Assembly: GCF_024169515.1 (NCBI RefSeq)
Contig: NZ_JAMKCQ010000001.1
Span: 3,472,001 to 3,536,000, forward strand
Direction: 5' to 3'
Source: Erwinia aphidicola
GTDB taxonomy: Bacteria; Pseudomonadota; Gammaproteobacteria; Enterobacterales; Enterobacteriaceae
Length of the DNA: 64,000 bases
This document shows positions 6,622 through 14,555 of the stretch, piece after piece. The notes beneath the pieces were generated by a model that made no database searches, was not told the origin of the DNA, and was given only the letters and a program-made list of their open reading frames with translations. The position numbers were made by a program, and so were the translations under genes. Numbering within the stretch: the first letter of the stretch is position 1; every line of letters begins with the position of its first letter.

Positions 6622-7901
6622 CAACACTTTCGCAGATGTACAAACAAAAGGCCAAAACAGGCAGCGAAATCACCACCAAGAAAACCTACATGGTGCCGTT
6701 TGATGAGCTGTATCTGGAGCCAGGCGATAATATTCGCGAACTCAATGTTGCTTGGGCTGAACATATGCGTGACCTGTGGATCGCAGGCGCAGACCTTCCG
6801 GCACTGACCGTCACGGTAACTGACAAGGGCGTGAGGGTGGATGACGGCCAGCATCGCCTGATTGGTGCAGGAATGGCTATTGCAGCGGGAACAGACATCC
6901 CACGTATTGAGTGCAAAGACTTTGTTGGAACTGAGCTGGAAAGGCTGGCTCACCAGGCTGGAAGCAATGACAGCCTACAGATAACTCCAATTCAGCGAGC
7001 TACTCAATACAATCGGGCCAGAAAACGCGGGTACGAGATAGCGGAAATTGCTAAAGCTTTTCATCGCTCAGTCTCAGATATTGAAAGTCACCTGCAGTTG
7101 CTCTCTGCCGGGCCAGAAATCATCGGCATGGTTGAGTCTGGTGAAATGGCTTCAACAACAGCTGTCGCACTAACCCGAGAATATGGCCCTCAGGCGGGAA
7201 CGGTGGCAACTGAGCAGATGGCTAAAGCGAAGGCGGCAGGTAAGAAGAAACTGACAAAGAGCGCTGCAATGCAGCAGTTCAGTACCAAGAAAGCCCGCCG
7301 CCTGGTTGAGCTCATGGCCGCATTCGAATTCAGCGATGAAGGATACAAGGCACCAGATGAGGTTTATCTGGAAGCAATGGGCATTATTGCAGAGTACCGC
7401 GAGAAACATTGCGCGCCAGCAGCCTCCAGCACTGATGGTGAGACGCTGGAAACTAAGCTGCCGATGGTGAAAGAAGACATCATCAGCCAGAGCGGAATAG
7501 AGACATGGGCATGTGCGGCTGCAGCGTTCGGCGACAAAGAAGAGTTCACCTTCAGCGAATCTAAATACGCTCATACATGGGCCAGCGATTCTCTGGAAAA
7601 CCCTCAGATTGTTGTCGTTAAGGCTGAGACTATCCGAAAAGCGGTTGAGCTGGTGGCCGGGGAAAGCAACCACCATCCGCTGAACACCTGGGTGAGATCA
7701 AAGCTCTATGGGTTGCCAAACTCAGACGATGCCTGCCTACGCATCAAAGAAGTTTATGAAGATTACCGGAGCGAGTTTCCAGCTATTGGTGATTTCCAAA
7801 ATATTCTCGAAAAAACAAATTGCTCAACCTGGTGGAACATCCGTGCGTTGCGGGCGGAAGTTAAGCGCGTTCTGAAAGAGTTGGAAGGGGCATCAGCATG
7901 A
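6618..7901 (+). CDS. ParB/Srx-domain phage protein
   Basis: From the ATG at 6618 the protein has 427 residues. The N-terminal third is a ParB-like nucleotide-binding/nuclease domain with 'VDDGQHRLIGAGMA' near residue 74 and an acidic lead-in 'EPGDNIRE'. It is followed by a helix-turn-helix ('YEIAEIAKAFHRSVSDIESHLQLL') as in ParB/Spo0J proteins. The last 200 residues are unassigned. In prophages such proteins often lie beside a DNA methyltransferase, as here, and may act in DNA processing or gene regulation rather than partition, since this phage integrates. Confidence 0.75.
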   Translation: MTTLSQMYKQKAKTGSEITTKKTYMVPFDELYLEPGDNIRELNVAWAEHMRDLWIAGADLPALTVTVTDKGVRVDDGQHRLIGAGMAIAAGTDIPRIECKDFVGTELERLAHQAGSNDSLQITPIQRATQYNRARKRGYEIAEIAKAFHRSVSDIESHLQLLSAGPEIIGMVESGEMASTTAVALTREYGPQAGTVATEQMAKAKAAGKKKLTKSAAMQQFSTKKARRLVELMAAFEFSDEGYKAPDEVYLEAMGIIAEYREKHCAPAASSTDGETLETKLPMVKEDIISQSGIETWACAAAAFGDKEEFTFSESKYAHTWASDSLENPQIVVVKAETIRKAVELVAGESNHHPLNTWVRSKLYGLPNSDDACLRIKEVYEDYRSEFPAIGDFQNILEKTNCSTWWNIRALRAEVKRVLKELEGASA

Positions 7902-8524
7902 AATACGGGCTGATATACGCCGATCCCCCCTGGCAGTATGGGAACACTATCAGCCGCGGTGCGGCTGGTAATCATTACGACACCATGAACATTACTGATT
8001 TGAAGAGGCTCCCCGTGTGGGAGCTGTCAGCCGATAACGCTGTTCTGGTGATGTGGTACACCGGAACGCATGACCAGGAGGCCCGTGAGCTTGCGGAGGC
8101 ATGGGGCTTTGACGTTCGCCAGATGTTCCTGTTCACCTGGGTGAAGTTCAACGGCAGGGCAGAGCAGCGCTTCAACGCAGCATTGGAAGAGCAGACCATT
8201 CACGACTTCACCGATCTGCTGGACATGCTTAATGCAGAGACCCGCATGAACCCCGGTAATTACACGCGGGGTAATCAGGAATCTGCGCTGGTGGCTGTCC
8301 GGGGAACGGGGCTGGAGCGGGCCAGTCGATCCGTTAAACAGGTGATTTACTCCTGCCAGGGTGAGCACAGCACTAAGCCGGCAGAAGCCAGATTCCGCCT
8401 TGAGCAGCTTTATGGCGATGTACCGCGCATAGAGCTATTCGCCCGCCGCCCGTCAGAGGGTTGGGACATATGGGGCAACGAGTGTGACAGCAGCGTGCAG
8501 ATGCTGCCGGGTAGGGTTGCATGA
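7898..8524 (+). CDS. MT-A70-family adenine methyltransferase
   Basis: The 208-residue protein carries the MT-A70 catalytic motif 'YADPPWQYG' at residues 7-15 and conserved downstream blocks ('FTWVKFN', 'KPAEARFRLEQLYG', 'ELFARR'). It should transfer methyl groups to N6 of adenine in DNA, probably to protect phage DNA from restriction or to influence expression. It overlaps the ParB-like gene upstream and rusA downstream by four bases each. No matching endonuclease is adjacent, so it acts as an orphan methylase. Confidence 0.85.
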   Translation: MKYGLIYADPPWQYGNTISRGAAGNHYDTMNITDLKRLPVWELSADNAVLVMWYTGTHDQEARELAEAWGFDVRQMFLFTWVKFNGRAEQRFNAALEEQTIHDFTDLLDMLNAETRMNPGNYTRGNQESALVAVRGTGLERASRSVKQVIYSCQGEHSTKPAEARFRLEQLYGDVPRIELFARRPSEGWDIWGNECDSSVQMLPGRVA

Positions 8525-8877
8525 AACTGATCCTGCCATTTCCACCCAGTGTTAACGGATACTGGCGCTCTACCTCTCGCGGTACGCTGATCAGTGAGCG
8601 TGGCCGCAAATACCGGATCAATGCGATAGCTGCCGTTTATGAGCAGCTTCGCCGCCGCCCGCAGGCGATCACTCATGACATTGATATCCACGTCGTCCTC
8701 TACCCGCCTAACCACGCTAAACGCGATTTAGACAACTTCCAGAAGGCGCTGTTTGATGCTGTAACTCACGCTGGCGTGTGGGTTGATGATATTCAGATCA
8801 AGCGCATGGTGGTGGAATGGGGTGACGTGACATGTCACGGTAAAGCAGAGTTAACGATCAATGAATTTCATCGATAA
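8521..8877 (+). CDS. rusA: RusA-like Holliday junction resolvase
   Basis: This 118-residue protein opens with the RusA motif 'LPFPPSVNGYWR'. It has the catalytic acidic residues in 'KRDLDNFQKALFDAV' and 'VWVDDIQI'. RusA enzymes cut Holliday junctions and help resolve recombination intermediates and prepare DNA for packaging. Length and motif order are normal for the family. It is coupled to the methyltransferase by an ATGA overlap. Its 3' part contains a GTGACATGTCAC palindrome (8827-8838) repeated twice elsewhere in the prophage. Confidence 0.9.
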   Translation: MKLILPFPPSVNGYWRSTSRGTLISERGRKYRINAIAAVYEQLRRRPQAITHDIDIHVVLYPPNHAKRDLDNFQKALFDAVTHAGVWVDDIQIKRMVVEWGDVTCHGKAELTINEFHR

Positions 8878-8910
8878 AACAACGTACTTACGTTGCCCTG
8901 TCGGTGTCAG

Positions 8911-8930
8911 GATTGTATATTTATACAGTC
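8911..8930. promoter_or_regulatory. Near-consensus LexA box
   Basis: TTGT-ATATTTAT-ACAG at 8913-8928 matches the LexA core CTGT-N8-ACAG except for one base, with an A/T-rich centre. It lies in the gap between rusA and the KilA-N gene, about 55 bases upstream of the latter's start. Confidence 0.5.
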
Positions 8931-8983
8931 ACTTAGTTATGGTCCGCATGCAGGCGGCCGTAACCACAACAAGCGGAGACAAT

Positions 8984-9805
8984 ATGAATCAGTTACTCGT
9001 AATTGATGGCGTTTCTGTACGCCAGGATACCTCGGGCCGCTATTGCCTGAACGATTTGCATCGCGCTGCTGGTGGAGAGGAGCGGCATAAGCCTCGTTTC
9101 TGGCTGGGGAACCAACAGACGCAGGAGCTTGTACAGGAATTAACCGAGGGTGGAAATCCTCCCTTGGAACAAAATCAACCAGTTAGAGTGATTCACGGTG
9201 GTGATAACCGTGGCACCTATGTATGCAAAGAGCTGGTTTACTCTTATGCGATGTGGATCAGCTCGTCATTCAGCCTGAAGGTGATCAGGACTTTTGATTC
9301 AGTAGTGACAGGGCAACATACCTCACAGGGACCGAATCGGGCAGATCAGGTGCAGGCGGGCGTAATTCTACTTGAGTCTGCCTCACGTACCCTGAATCTG
9401 TCGAACTCATCAAAGTTGGGTGCTTACCAGAAACTTCAGGATTTCGCTGGCCTGCCAAACATGATGCCTTCATATGCCATTGACGCCCCCTCTGATTCGA
9501 TTGATGGTTCAAGCCGCCCCACAATGGCCCTCACCACGCTGCTACAGCGCCATAACCTTGGAATCAGCACGCAAGAGGCATTTAGTCGCCTGCAGCATGC
9601 GGGCATCGTAGAGCGCCGTTCACGCCCAAGCACATCAGCTAAATCCCGTAATGGTCAGAAGCAGTTCTGGTCAGTTACATCGCGCGGTATGCTATTTGGT
9701 AAAAACATCATCAGCCCTGGTAACCCGAGAGAGACGCAGCCTCACTTCTTCGATACGAAGGTACAGGAACTGATTCGCATTCTGGTTTCAGCCAGCGCAT
9801 CTTGA
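8984..9805 (+). CDS. KilA-N domain protein, possible antirepressor
   Basis: From the ATG at 8984, behind AGCGGAGAC, the protein has 273 residues. The N-terminal KilA-N DNA-binding domain is visible in 'VIDGVSVRQDTSGRYCLNDLHRAAGG', 'KPRFWLGNQQT' and 'RGTYVCKELVYSYAMWIS'. The C-terminal half has a winged-helix-like 'GISTQEAFSRLQHAGIVERRSR' and 'FWSVTSRGMLFGKN'. KilA-N proteins in prophages often act as antirepressors or regulators. A LexA-like box precedes the gene, so SOS-controlled antirepression is plausible but inferred. Confidence 0.7.
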   Translation: MNQLLVIDGVSVRQDTSGRYCLNDLHRAAGGEERHKPRFWLGNQQTQELVQELTEGGNPPLEQNQPVRVIHGGDNRGTYVCKELVYSYAMWISSSFSLKVIRTFDSVVTGQHTSQGPNRADQVQAGVILLESASRTLNLSNSSKLGAYQKLQDFAGLPNMMPSYAIDAPSDSIDGSSRPTMALTTLLQRHNLGISTQEAFSRLQHAGIVERRSRPSTSAKSRNGQKQFWSVTSRGMLFGKNIISPGNPRETQPHFFDTKVQELIRILVSASAS

Positions 9806-9815
9806 AGGGGGATTG

Positions 9816-10841
9816 ATGAGAGCATTACTAAAACCCTGCATCCAGCCCGATCTTGGAATTGTGCTGCTTCGTCCGGGCAGTGAACTGATGCCACTATTCC
9901 GCGCGCGCCGCGTGCTTATAAGCACTGAACCGCACCACATGCACGGTATGGGTTCCGGCATGCTTCCAGATACGGAGCAGCCGCTACTTGATGATCCGGT
10001 GATGATGACATTCTTCACTCATGAGCGTGTTATCAAAGCAGCTGGTGGGATTAACTCTCTTGAAGACCACCTGCAGCACGGCACCGGGTGCCAGATAGAA
10101 AGCGACTGGCATGACTCCAGCCATACCACTCTGCGCACCGGCAACGGTGCAGTGCGCCTTTGCTGGCACTGTGATAACCGGCTACGCGAAATCGAACCAT
10201 CGCCGCGAACGCTGGATATCGCAGCGCGCAATACCGCACTTTGGGTGATCAGCACGGCTCTGTCGGCATTTATGCTGCCCGATGGCCACCAGATAACCTT
10301 GCCGGAGCTCTGCTGGTGGGCTGCAACAAAGCACGTTATTGATCTGATGCCGGAGAACGCCGCACGCATCGTGTTGAAACTGCCTGTTGGGAAGGTGGCC
10401 ACCGGAACACTGAAAGAGGCGCATATCGTCCCGGAGCAATCAGCAGTGCAGATTCTGGAGGAGCAGGCAAAGCAGGTGCTGGAGATGGCTATCGATCCTG
10501 AAACGCCGGAGACGTTTCTGTTACGGCCAAAGCGCCGCCGATGGAGCAACGAGCAGTATACCCAATGGGTTAAGCAGCAGCCTTGCCTGTGCTGTGGTAA
10601 ACAGGCAGACGACCCACACCACCTGATCTTATACGGCATGGGCGGTATGGGCACTAAAGCGCATGATTTATTCGTGTTGCCGCTATGCAGAGCGCACCAC
10701 GATGAACTTCATGCTGATGTGCGTGCGTTTGAGGCTAAGTACGGCACACAGCCGGAGCTGATCATTCGCACGCTCGACAGAGCCCTGGCACTCGGCGTTA
10801 TTGCCACGGGTAAGAAAAATAGCGGAGACAAAAATGCGTGA
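9816..10841 (+). CDS. DUF968 phage protein (HNH-like C-terminus)
   Basis: This 341-residue protein ends in a DUF968 domain with a zinc-knuckle-like 'CLCCGKQADDPHHLI', then 'HDLFVLPLCRAHHDELH', resembling an HNH nuclease fold. The N-terminal 220 residues are less characteristic. DUF968 proteins (YbcN-like) sit in the nin-region equivalent of many lambdoid phages and may act on recombination or replication forks. The ATG at 9816 is preceded by GAAGGGGG. It overlaps the Q gene by eight bases. Confidence 0.75.
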   Translation: MRALLKPCIQPDLGIVLLRPGSELMPLFRARRVLISTEPHHMHGMGSGMLPDTEQPLLDDPVMMTFFTHERVIKAAGGINSLEDHLQHGTGCQIESDWHDSSHTTLRTGNGAVRLCWHCDNRLREIEPSPRTLDIAARNTALWVISTALSAFMLPDGHQITLPELCWWAATKHVIDLMPENAARIVLKLPVGKVATGTLKEAHIVPEQSAVQILEEQAKQVLEMAIDPETPETFLLRPKRRRWSNEQYTQWVKQQPCLCCGKQADDPHHLILYGMGGMGTKAHDLFVLPLCRAHHDELHADVRAFEAKYGTQPELIIRTLDRALALGVIATGKKNSGDKNA

Positions 10842-11235
10842 TATTCAGATGGTATTAGAACGCTGGGGCGCATGGTCCCGGCATCGTTACGAAATGGGTT
10901 ATTCTCCGATCGCTGCTGGCTTTAAAGGGTTATTGCCAGAATCACCAAGTATGGCATCGTGTACAGACCATGATGCGATGATTGTTGATGCTTGTGTTGG
11001 CAGGCTAAAGGCAAAAAGGCCAGAAGAGCACGCACTTATTGAAGATCACTACATCAAAAATATTTCAAAGCGACAGTTGGCGAAGCGAGACCGTTGTGAT
11101 GAAAAACTTATACGCATAAAATTTCAATTGGCTGAAGGCTTCGTAGAGGGATGCCTCTCAATGCTGGATGTCACTCTAGAAATGGACCCCTACACTCAAA
11201 AGCATTTAATTGAGCTTTCCGAAAAAAATAATTAA
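10834..11235 (+). CDS. Late antitermination protein Q
   Basis: The 133-residue protein begins MRDIQMVLERWGAWS and contains 'YSPIAAGFKGLLP', 'RPEEHALIEDHY' and 'EKLIRIKFQLAEGFVEGCLSMLD'. These are hallmarks of the phage antiterminator Q family (Phage_antitermQ). It should load onto RNA polymerase at the late promoter and allow read-through into the lysis and virion genes. A terminator lies about 200 bases downstream (11436-11456), as expected for the late leader. The start overlaps the DUF968 gene. Confidence 0.85.
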   Translation: MRDIQMVLERWGAWSRHRYEMGYSPIAAGFKGLLPESPSMASCTDHDAMIVDACVGRLKAKRPEEHALIEDHYIKNISKRQLAKRDRCDEKLIRIKFQLAEGFVEGCLSMLDVTLEMDPYTQKHLIELSEKNN

Positions 11236-11435
11236 CGCGGTCCGCATTTTATCCATTAACGTGATAAGAGTGGTCACAAGCAAGCGGCTTACTTTAGTAG
11301 TGCTTATGTTTTGTGCGCTGCTAAAGTTTTCTGAAATTCTGCCGAAAGTAACGAATGTTGGCGGCTCTACAGCACAAAAGGCTTTGCTTTTAATCCTGTA
11401 TCGTTCATAGTTACTGTATAAATGCAAGCCAACTG

Positions 11436-11456
11436 ACCTCCTTTAGGAGGTTTTTT
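11436..11456 (+). terminator. Late-leader terminator
   Basis: ACCTCC (11436-11441), a TTTA loop and GGAGGT (11446-11451) are followed by a T-run. It lies between Q and the moron genes and is the natural target of Q antitermination. Confidence 0.75.
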
Positions 11457-11479
11457 CGTATTTATATTTATAGTTAAAC

Positions 11480-11522
11480 CTACATGTAGTGTTTTTTTGT
11501 ACTCAAGGCACTATATGTAGTG
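11480..11522. promoter_or_regulatory. Paired palindromic operator CTAYATGTAGTG
   Basis: CTACATGTAGTG at 11480-11491 and CTATATGTAGTG at 11511-11522 match in 11 of 12 positions and start 31 bp apart, about three helical turns. The first contains a perfect 10-bp palindrome; the second extends to CACTATATGTAGTG (11509-11522). They lie immediately upstream of the 69-aa gene and look like tandem binding sites. Confidence 0.55.
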
Positions 11523-11539
11523 ATAAAAAGGAGACCACA

Positions 11540-11749
11540 ATGAATTTCGTTGAACTGTATGAGAAATTTGGGATCGTTCCTGCAGAATTTAGACCTAACG
11601 AATCCAATGAAGAGTTCGGAAGGCGATATCTTAGTAGCTACTCTGTGGTTACTGAGCAAAAAGGTGTTGTTTATTCAACAGGTTCTGTTGTTAATACGAA
11701 CAATTTGGCAAGTAAGCCGAAAAATGATTATCAGCTTTATTCATACTAA
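11540..11749 (+). CDS. Moron protein of 69 residues, partner of Clp-fold protease
   Basis: This small protein starts at 11540 behind AAAAGGAGACC and has no recognised family. It contains 'ELYEKFGIVPAEFRPNESNEEF' and a Ser/Thr/Val/Asn-rich C-terminal half, with no signal peptide or membrane segment. Only 11 bases separate its stop from the protease gene, so they form a two-gene unit. The base composition is visibly more AT-rich than the surrounding phage genes, which suggests separate acquisition. It could be a substrate, inhibitor or adaptor of the protease; this is inference from gene pairing. Confidence 0.6.
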   Translation: MNFVELYEKFGIVPAEFRPNESNEEFGRRYLSSYSVVTEQKGVVYSTGSVVNTNNLASKPKNDYQLYSY

Positions 11750-11760
11750 AAAACTATAAT

Positions 11761-12672
11761 ATGCCAAATTGGAATAAGGTCATGGGCGAGATGGCAGTTC
11801 TCGCCCAGAAAAGCCCACTTGATACTGTTCGCAGCAAATACCTCAAAGAATTTTCAGAAAAAACTGGTCGAAATGTTATCGCCTACTACTCTGGATTTTT
11901 GCAAAAAAATGCCGCAGCACATCATCACCTGATTGGAATGTCAGATGACGATAAAAATGGTTTTATGACGGCAATACACGGACTAGATGCTACAAAAGGC
12001 TTAGACCTTTTATTGCACACCCCTGGTGGTGATATTGCAGCTCTTGAATCGATTGGAAATTATCTAAGATCAAAGTTCGGAAACGATATCCGGGCATTTG
12101 TTCCCATGATTTCAATGTCCGCAGGAACTATGCTTGCCTGTTGTGCTAAAGAAATTGTTATGGGTAAGCAATCAAATATTGGACCATTCGACCCTCAGAT
12201 TGGCGGTGTACCTGCTCACGGGGTCATTGAAGAGTCCCAAAAAGCCTACAATGATATAATTCAAAATCCTGCTTCTGTAGGATACTGGCAATTTACCCTC
12301 AGCAAATTAAATCCTACCTTCATCGGCGAATGTGAAAAAGCGATACAGTGGGCAACCACAATCGTTAGTGACTGGCTTGTAACAGGTATGTTTATGGGTG
12401 AACAAGATGCAGCTACTAAAGCAGATGCTGTTTGTAGAAGCTTAAATAATCATACATCTACATTTGCCCATGCTAGGCACATACATAGCGATAAGGCTAA
12501 ACAGATTGGTTTGAAAATAACTGACATGGAAAGTGATCAGGATATTCAAGATTTGGTACTGACCATCCATCACAGTTATATGCATACTTTTGGTGGGAGT
12601 TCCGCCGCTAAAATTATCGAAAATCATGAAGATGGTCGAATGGTATGGCATGTTTCGCCTTCTGATGAATAA
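11761..12672 (+). CDS. SDH-family Clp-fold serine protease (moron)
   Basis: The 303-residue protein has the Clp/SppA crotonase-like fold seen in the SDH protease family. 'LLLHTPGGDI' (about 83-92) forms the oxyanion region, and 'SMSAGTMLACCAKEIVMG' supplies the probable nucleophile Ser120. 'IGPFDPQIGGVPA' (about 140-152) is the next conserved block, and candidate Asp and His residues lie there and downstream. There is no signal peptide, so it should act in the cytoplasm. It is AT-rich, is preceded by a small partner gene and ends at its own terminator, the layout of a lysogenic-conversion moron. Possible roles are defence or host modulation; none is shown by the sequence. Confidence 0.75.
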   Translation: MPNWNKVMGEMAVLAQKSPLDTVRSKYLKEFSEKTGRNVIAYYSGFLQKNAAAHHHLIGMSDDDKNGFMTAIHGLDATKGLDLLLHTPGGDIAALESIGNYLRSKFGNDIRAFVPMISMSAGTMLACCAKEIVMGKQSNIGPFDPQIGGVPAHGVIEESQKAYNDIIQNPASVGYWQFTLSKLNPTFIGECEKAIQWATTIVSDWLVTGMFMGEQDAATKADAVCRSLNNHTSTFAHARHIHSDKAKQIGLKITDMESDQDIQDLVLTIHHSYMHTFGGSSAAKIIENHEDGRMVWHVSPSDE

Positions 12673-12691
12673 TGAACAAATTTTTTAATTA

Positions 12692-12717
12692 AACCCTGAT
12701 TATTCAGGGTTTTTTTT
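12692..12717 (+). terminator. Moron terminator
   Basis: AACCCTGA (12692-12699), a TTAT loop and TCAGGGTT (12704-12711) are followed by a T-run. It ends the protease unit just before the lysis genes. Confidence 0.85.
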
Positions 12718-12761
12718 CGCCTTGAATAAATTAAAGCTAGTCACAGCATAAGGGGGGCGTA

Positions 12762-13142
12762 ATGTCCGATCCGGTATCAGGGGGCATTATTGCCACGGCT
12801 GCGGTAACCGGGGCAAGCGTTTTTGGACTGGTCACCGGTACTGATTACGGTGTCGTGTTCGGTGCATTTGCTGGCGCAGTGTTTTACGTAGCCACGGCAG
12901 CTGACCTAAGCCTGACACGGCGTGCAGCCTATTTTCTCGTTTCTTACATCGTTGGGATATACGGTTCGGGCCTGATGGGTTCAAAGCTGGCGCAGTGGTC
13001 TGGCTATAGCGACAAGCCTCTTGATTCACTCGGGGCTGTCATTCTGTCTGCTATCGCGATTAAGACGCTGACCTTCATCTTTGAGCAGGACCCTCTGAAC
13101 TGGTTCCAGCGTTGGAGGGGAGGAACCAATGGCAACAAATGA
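12762..13142 (+). CDS. Putative phage holin (Phage_holin_8-like)
   Basis: This 126-residue protein has several hydrophobic segments: 'IIATAAVTGASVFGLVTG', 'VVFGAFAGAVFYVATAA', 'AAYFLVSYIVGIYG' and 'LGAVILSAIAIKTLTFIF'. It ends in a charged tail. The pattern and position fit holins or related membrane proteins that sit first in many lambdoid lysis cassettes. It starts behind AAGGGGGGC and overlaps the next membrane protein gene. It and its neighbour may act as holin and antiholin, but which is which cannot be read here. Confidence 0.7.
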   Translation: MSDPVSGGIIATAAVTGASVFGLVTGTDYGVVFGAFAGAVFYVATAADLSLTRRAAYFLVSYIVGIYGSGLMGSKLAQWSGYSDKPLDSLGAVILSAIAIKTLTFIFEQDPLNWFQRWRGGTNGNK

Positions 13143-13413
13143 TCCGCTACTGATTGCAAACGTACTGGCCTGTTCTGCCATCGTCATCCGTCTGATGTTC
13201 TTTCGTAAGCCGGGAGCACGGCATAACTGGTGGGCATCGTGGTTGGCATACCTGCTAATCCTCGCGTATGCCTCGGTGCCGTTCCGATACTTCTATCACT
13301 GCTACGGCTCCCCTGGTTGGGGTGTCGTTCTCATTAATCTCATAATCTGCGCCGCTGTCTTCCGGTCCCGGGGGAATGTGGCCCGGTTACTTAACGTATT
13401 GAGACCACAATGA
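13129..13413 (+). CDS. Phage holin-family membrane protein (Phage_holin_3_7-like)
   Basis: The product has 94 residues and three predicted membrane segments: 'LLIANVLACSAIVIRLMFF', 'WASWLAYLLILAYASVPF' and 'VVLINLIICAAVF'. It ends in a basic tail. This matches the small holin/antiholin proteins found next to the endolysin. The start lies inside the end of the previous gene, and its stop overlaps the endolysin start as ATGA. Expected role is control of lysis timing at the inner membrane. Confidence 0.75.
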   Translation: MATNDPLLIANVLACSAIVIRLMFFRKPGARHNWWASWLAYLLILAYASVPFRYFYHCYGSPGWGVVLINLIICAAVFRSRGNVARLLNVLRPQ

Positions 13414-14036
13414 ACCTGAACCAATTCCAACGGGCGGCTGGCATCAGCGCCGAACTTGCCGCGCGCTGGCATCCGCACATTGATGCGGCAATGGCTGAAT
13501 TCGGCATTACTTCACCGCTGGCGCAGGCTATGTTCATCGCGCAGGTGGGGCATGAGTCCAACAGCTTCAGGGCGACCCGCGAGAACTTCAATTACAGCGT
13601 CCAGGCTTTAATGGTGACGTTCTACCCGGCGCGCATGACCCGTGACCAGGCTTTCACGCTTGGTCGTAAGCCAGGGGAGAGCCCATTACCGTTAGAGCGG
13701 CAGAAAGCGATCGCCAATCTGGTCTATCAGAAGCGCTTCGGCAATAAGCTCGCAGGCGACGGATGGAAGTATCGCGGTGGCGGGTTAATTCAGACAACAT
13801 TCCTGGATAACTACCGGGCCACAGGTAACGGCATCAAGGTCGACCTGGTGAGCAACCCGGAACTGATTGAACTTGACCAAAATGCGGCGCGGTCAGCTGC
13901 ATGGTTCTTTGTCTCAAAAGGATGCCTGAACTGGATTAACTCTGTGCCGAGCTGCACAAAAATCATCAACGGTGGCGATAACGGGTTAGCAGACCGCACG
14001 GCGCGTTACAACCTGGCTAAATCGGTGCTTGTATGA
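13410..14036 (+). CDS. Endolysin, glycoside hydrolase family 19 type
   Basis: The 208-residue protein resembles chitinase-like GH19 endolysins: 'AQVGHESNSFRATRENFNY' carries the catalytic Glu near residue 50, and 'KYRGGGLIQTTFLDNY' and 'NPELIELDQNAARSAAWFF' are family motifs. It should cleave peptidoglycan glycan strands after holin opening. There is no signal peptide, which agrees with holin-dependent release. It is coupled by overlaps to the holin-family gene upstream and Rz downstream. Confidence 0.9.
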   Translation: MNLNQFQRAAGISAELAARWHPHIDAAMAEFGITSPLAQAMFIAQVGHESNSFRATRENFNYSVQALMVTFYPARMTRDQAFTLGRKPGESPLPLERQKAIANLVYQKRFGNKLAGDGWKYRGGGLIQTTFLDNYRATGNGIKVDLVSNPELIELDQNAARSAAWFFVSKGCLNWINSVPSCTKIINGGDNGLADRTARYNLAKSVLV

Positions 14037-14401
14037 CGTGGCTGGCAACTAACTGGAGAGTGGTTCTGGTTGCTGGCCTGATTCTGTTGTGCGTATCCAT
14101 GGCTAAGCTGGCAAGCGGCTACCACGCCAGAGCGACATCAGCAGAGAAGAGCCTCGCCTCATCCGAAGCTATAACCAGGAACGCTACAGCCGCCATTAAC
14201 CTGATGTACGACATCACTAAAGCGGCGAACGCCGAACGCCAGTCATTACAGCAGAAGGGTGAAACACATGTGGTCTACATTCGCGAAGCGGTTAAGGGCG
14301 ACGAATGCGCTGTTCGTGATGTTCCTGATGCCGCTGCTGATGATCTCCGGTTGTACGCGGACAGTATACGTGCAGGTGCCCAGGCCAAAGCTAAACCCTG
14401 A
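14033..14401 (+). CDS. Rz-like inner-membrane spanin
   Basis: This 122-residue protein has one N-terminal membrane anchor ('WRVVLVAGLILLCVSMAKLA') followed by a helical, Ala/Glu/Lys-rich periplasmic part. That is the Rz spanin layout. The start overlaps the endolysin stop as ATGA, and a lipoprotein gene (Rz1) lies in another frame within and beyond its 3' end. Together they should join inner and outer membranes in the last step of lysis. Confidence 0.75.
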   Translation: MTWLATNWRVVLVAGLILLCVSMAKLASGYHARATSAEKSLASSEAITRNATAAINLMYDITKAANAERQSLQQKGETHVVYIREAVKGDECAVRDVPDAAADDLRLYADSIRAGAQAKAKP

Positions 14402-14555
14402 CCTGACTGCACCAACGCCAATACCGCCTGTACCAGAACAGATGCGCTGGCAGGACAGTTTAGAGCTGAACGTTAGCCTGATAACGGCGATCGGTCAGTG
14501 CAACATCGACAAGGCAGCTATTCGTATAATTGAAGAAGGCTTAAAAGATGAGTGA
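14268..14555 (+). CDS. Rz1-like outer-membrane spanin lipoprotein
   Basis: The protein is nested in a different frame over the 3' part of Rz and extends past it. It begins MWSTFAKRLR and has a lipoprotein signal ending in the lipobox 'LMISGC'. A proline-rich segment follows ('VPRPKLNPDLTAPTPIPPVPEQ'), the mark of Rz1. About 95 residues makes it longer than lambda Rz1. A GTG at 14259 is an alternative start. It should sit in the outer membrane and bind Rz across the periplasm. Confidence 0.8.
   Translation: MWSTFAKRLRATNALFVMFLMPLLMISGCTRTVYVQVPRPKLNPDLTAPTPIPPVPEQMRWQDSLELNVSLITAIGQCNIDKAAIRIIEEGLKDE

Larger units (their letters stand above)
11236..11539 (+). promoter_or_regulatory. Late leader region after Q
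   Basis: No credible gene is visible in these 300 bases. By position the Q-responsive late promoter and qut site should be here. GTTTTGTGC (about 11307-11315) and its complement GCACAAAA (about 11371-11378) could pair in RNA. A rho-independent terminator and a pair of palindromic operators follow and are listed separately. I could not identify a confident promoter. Confidence 0.35.

Noticed and set aside
11210..11410. TTG-start hydrophobic ORF of 66 codons after Q
   Set aside because: It overlaps the end of Q, has no ribosome site and lies in the late leader; no family resemblance.
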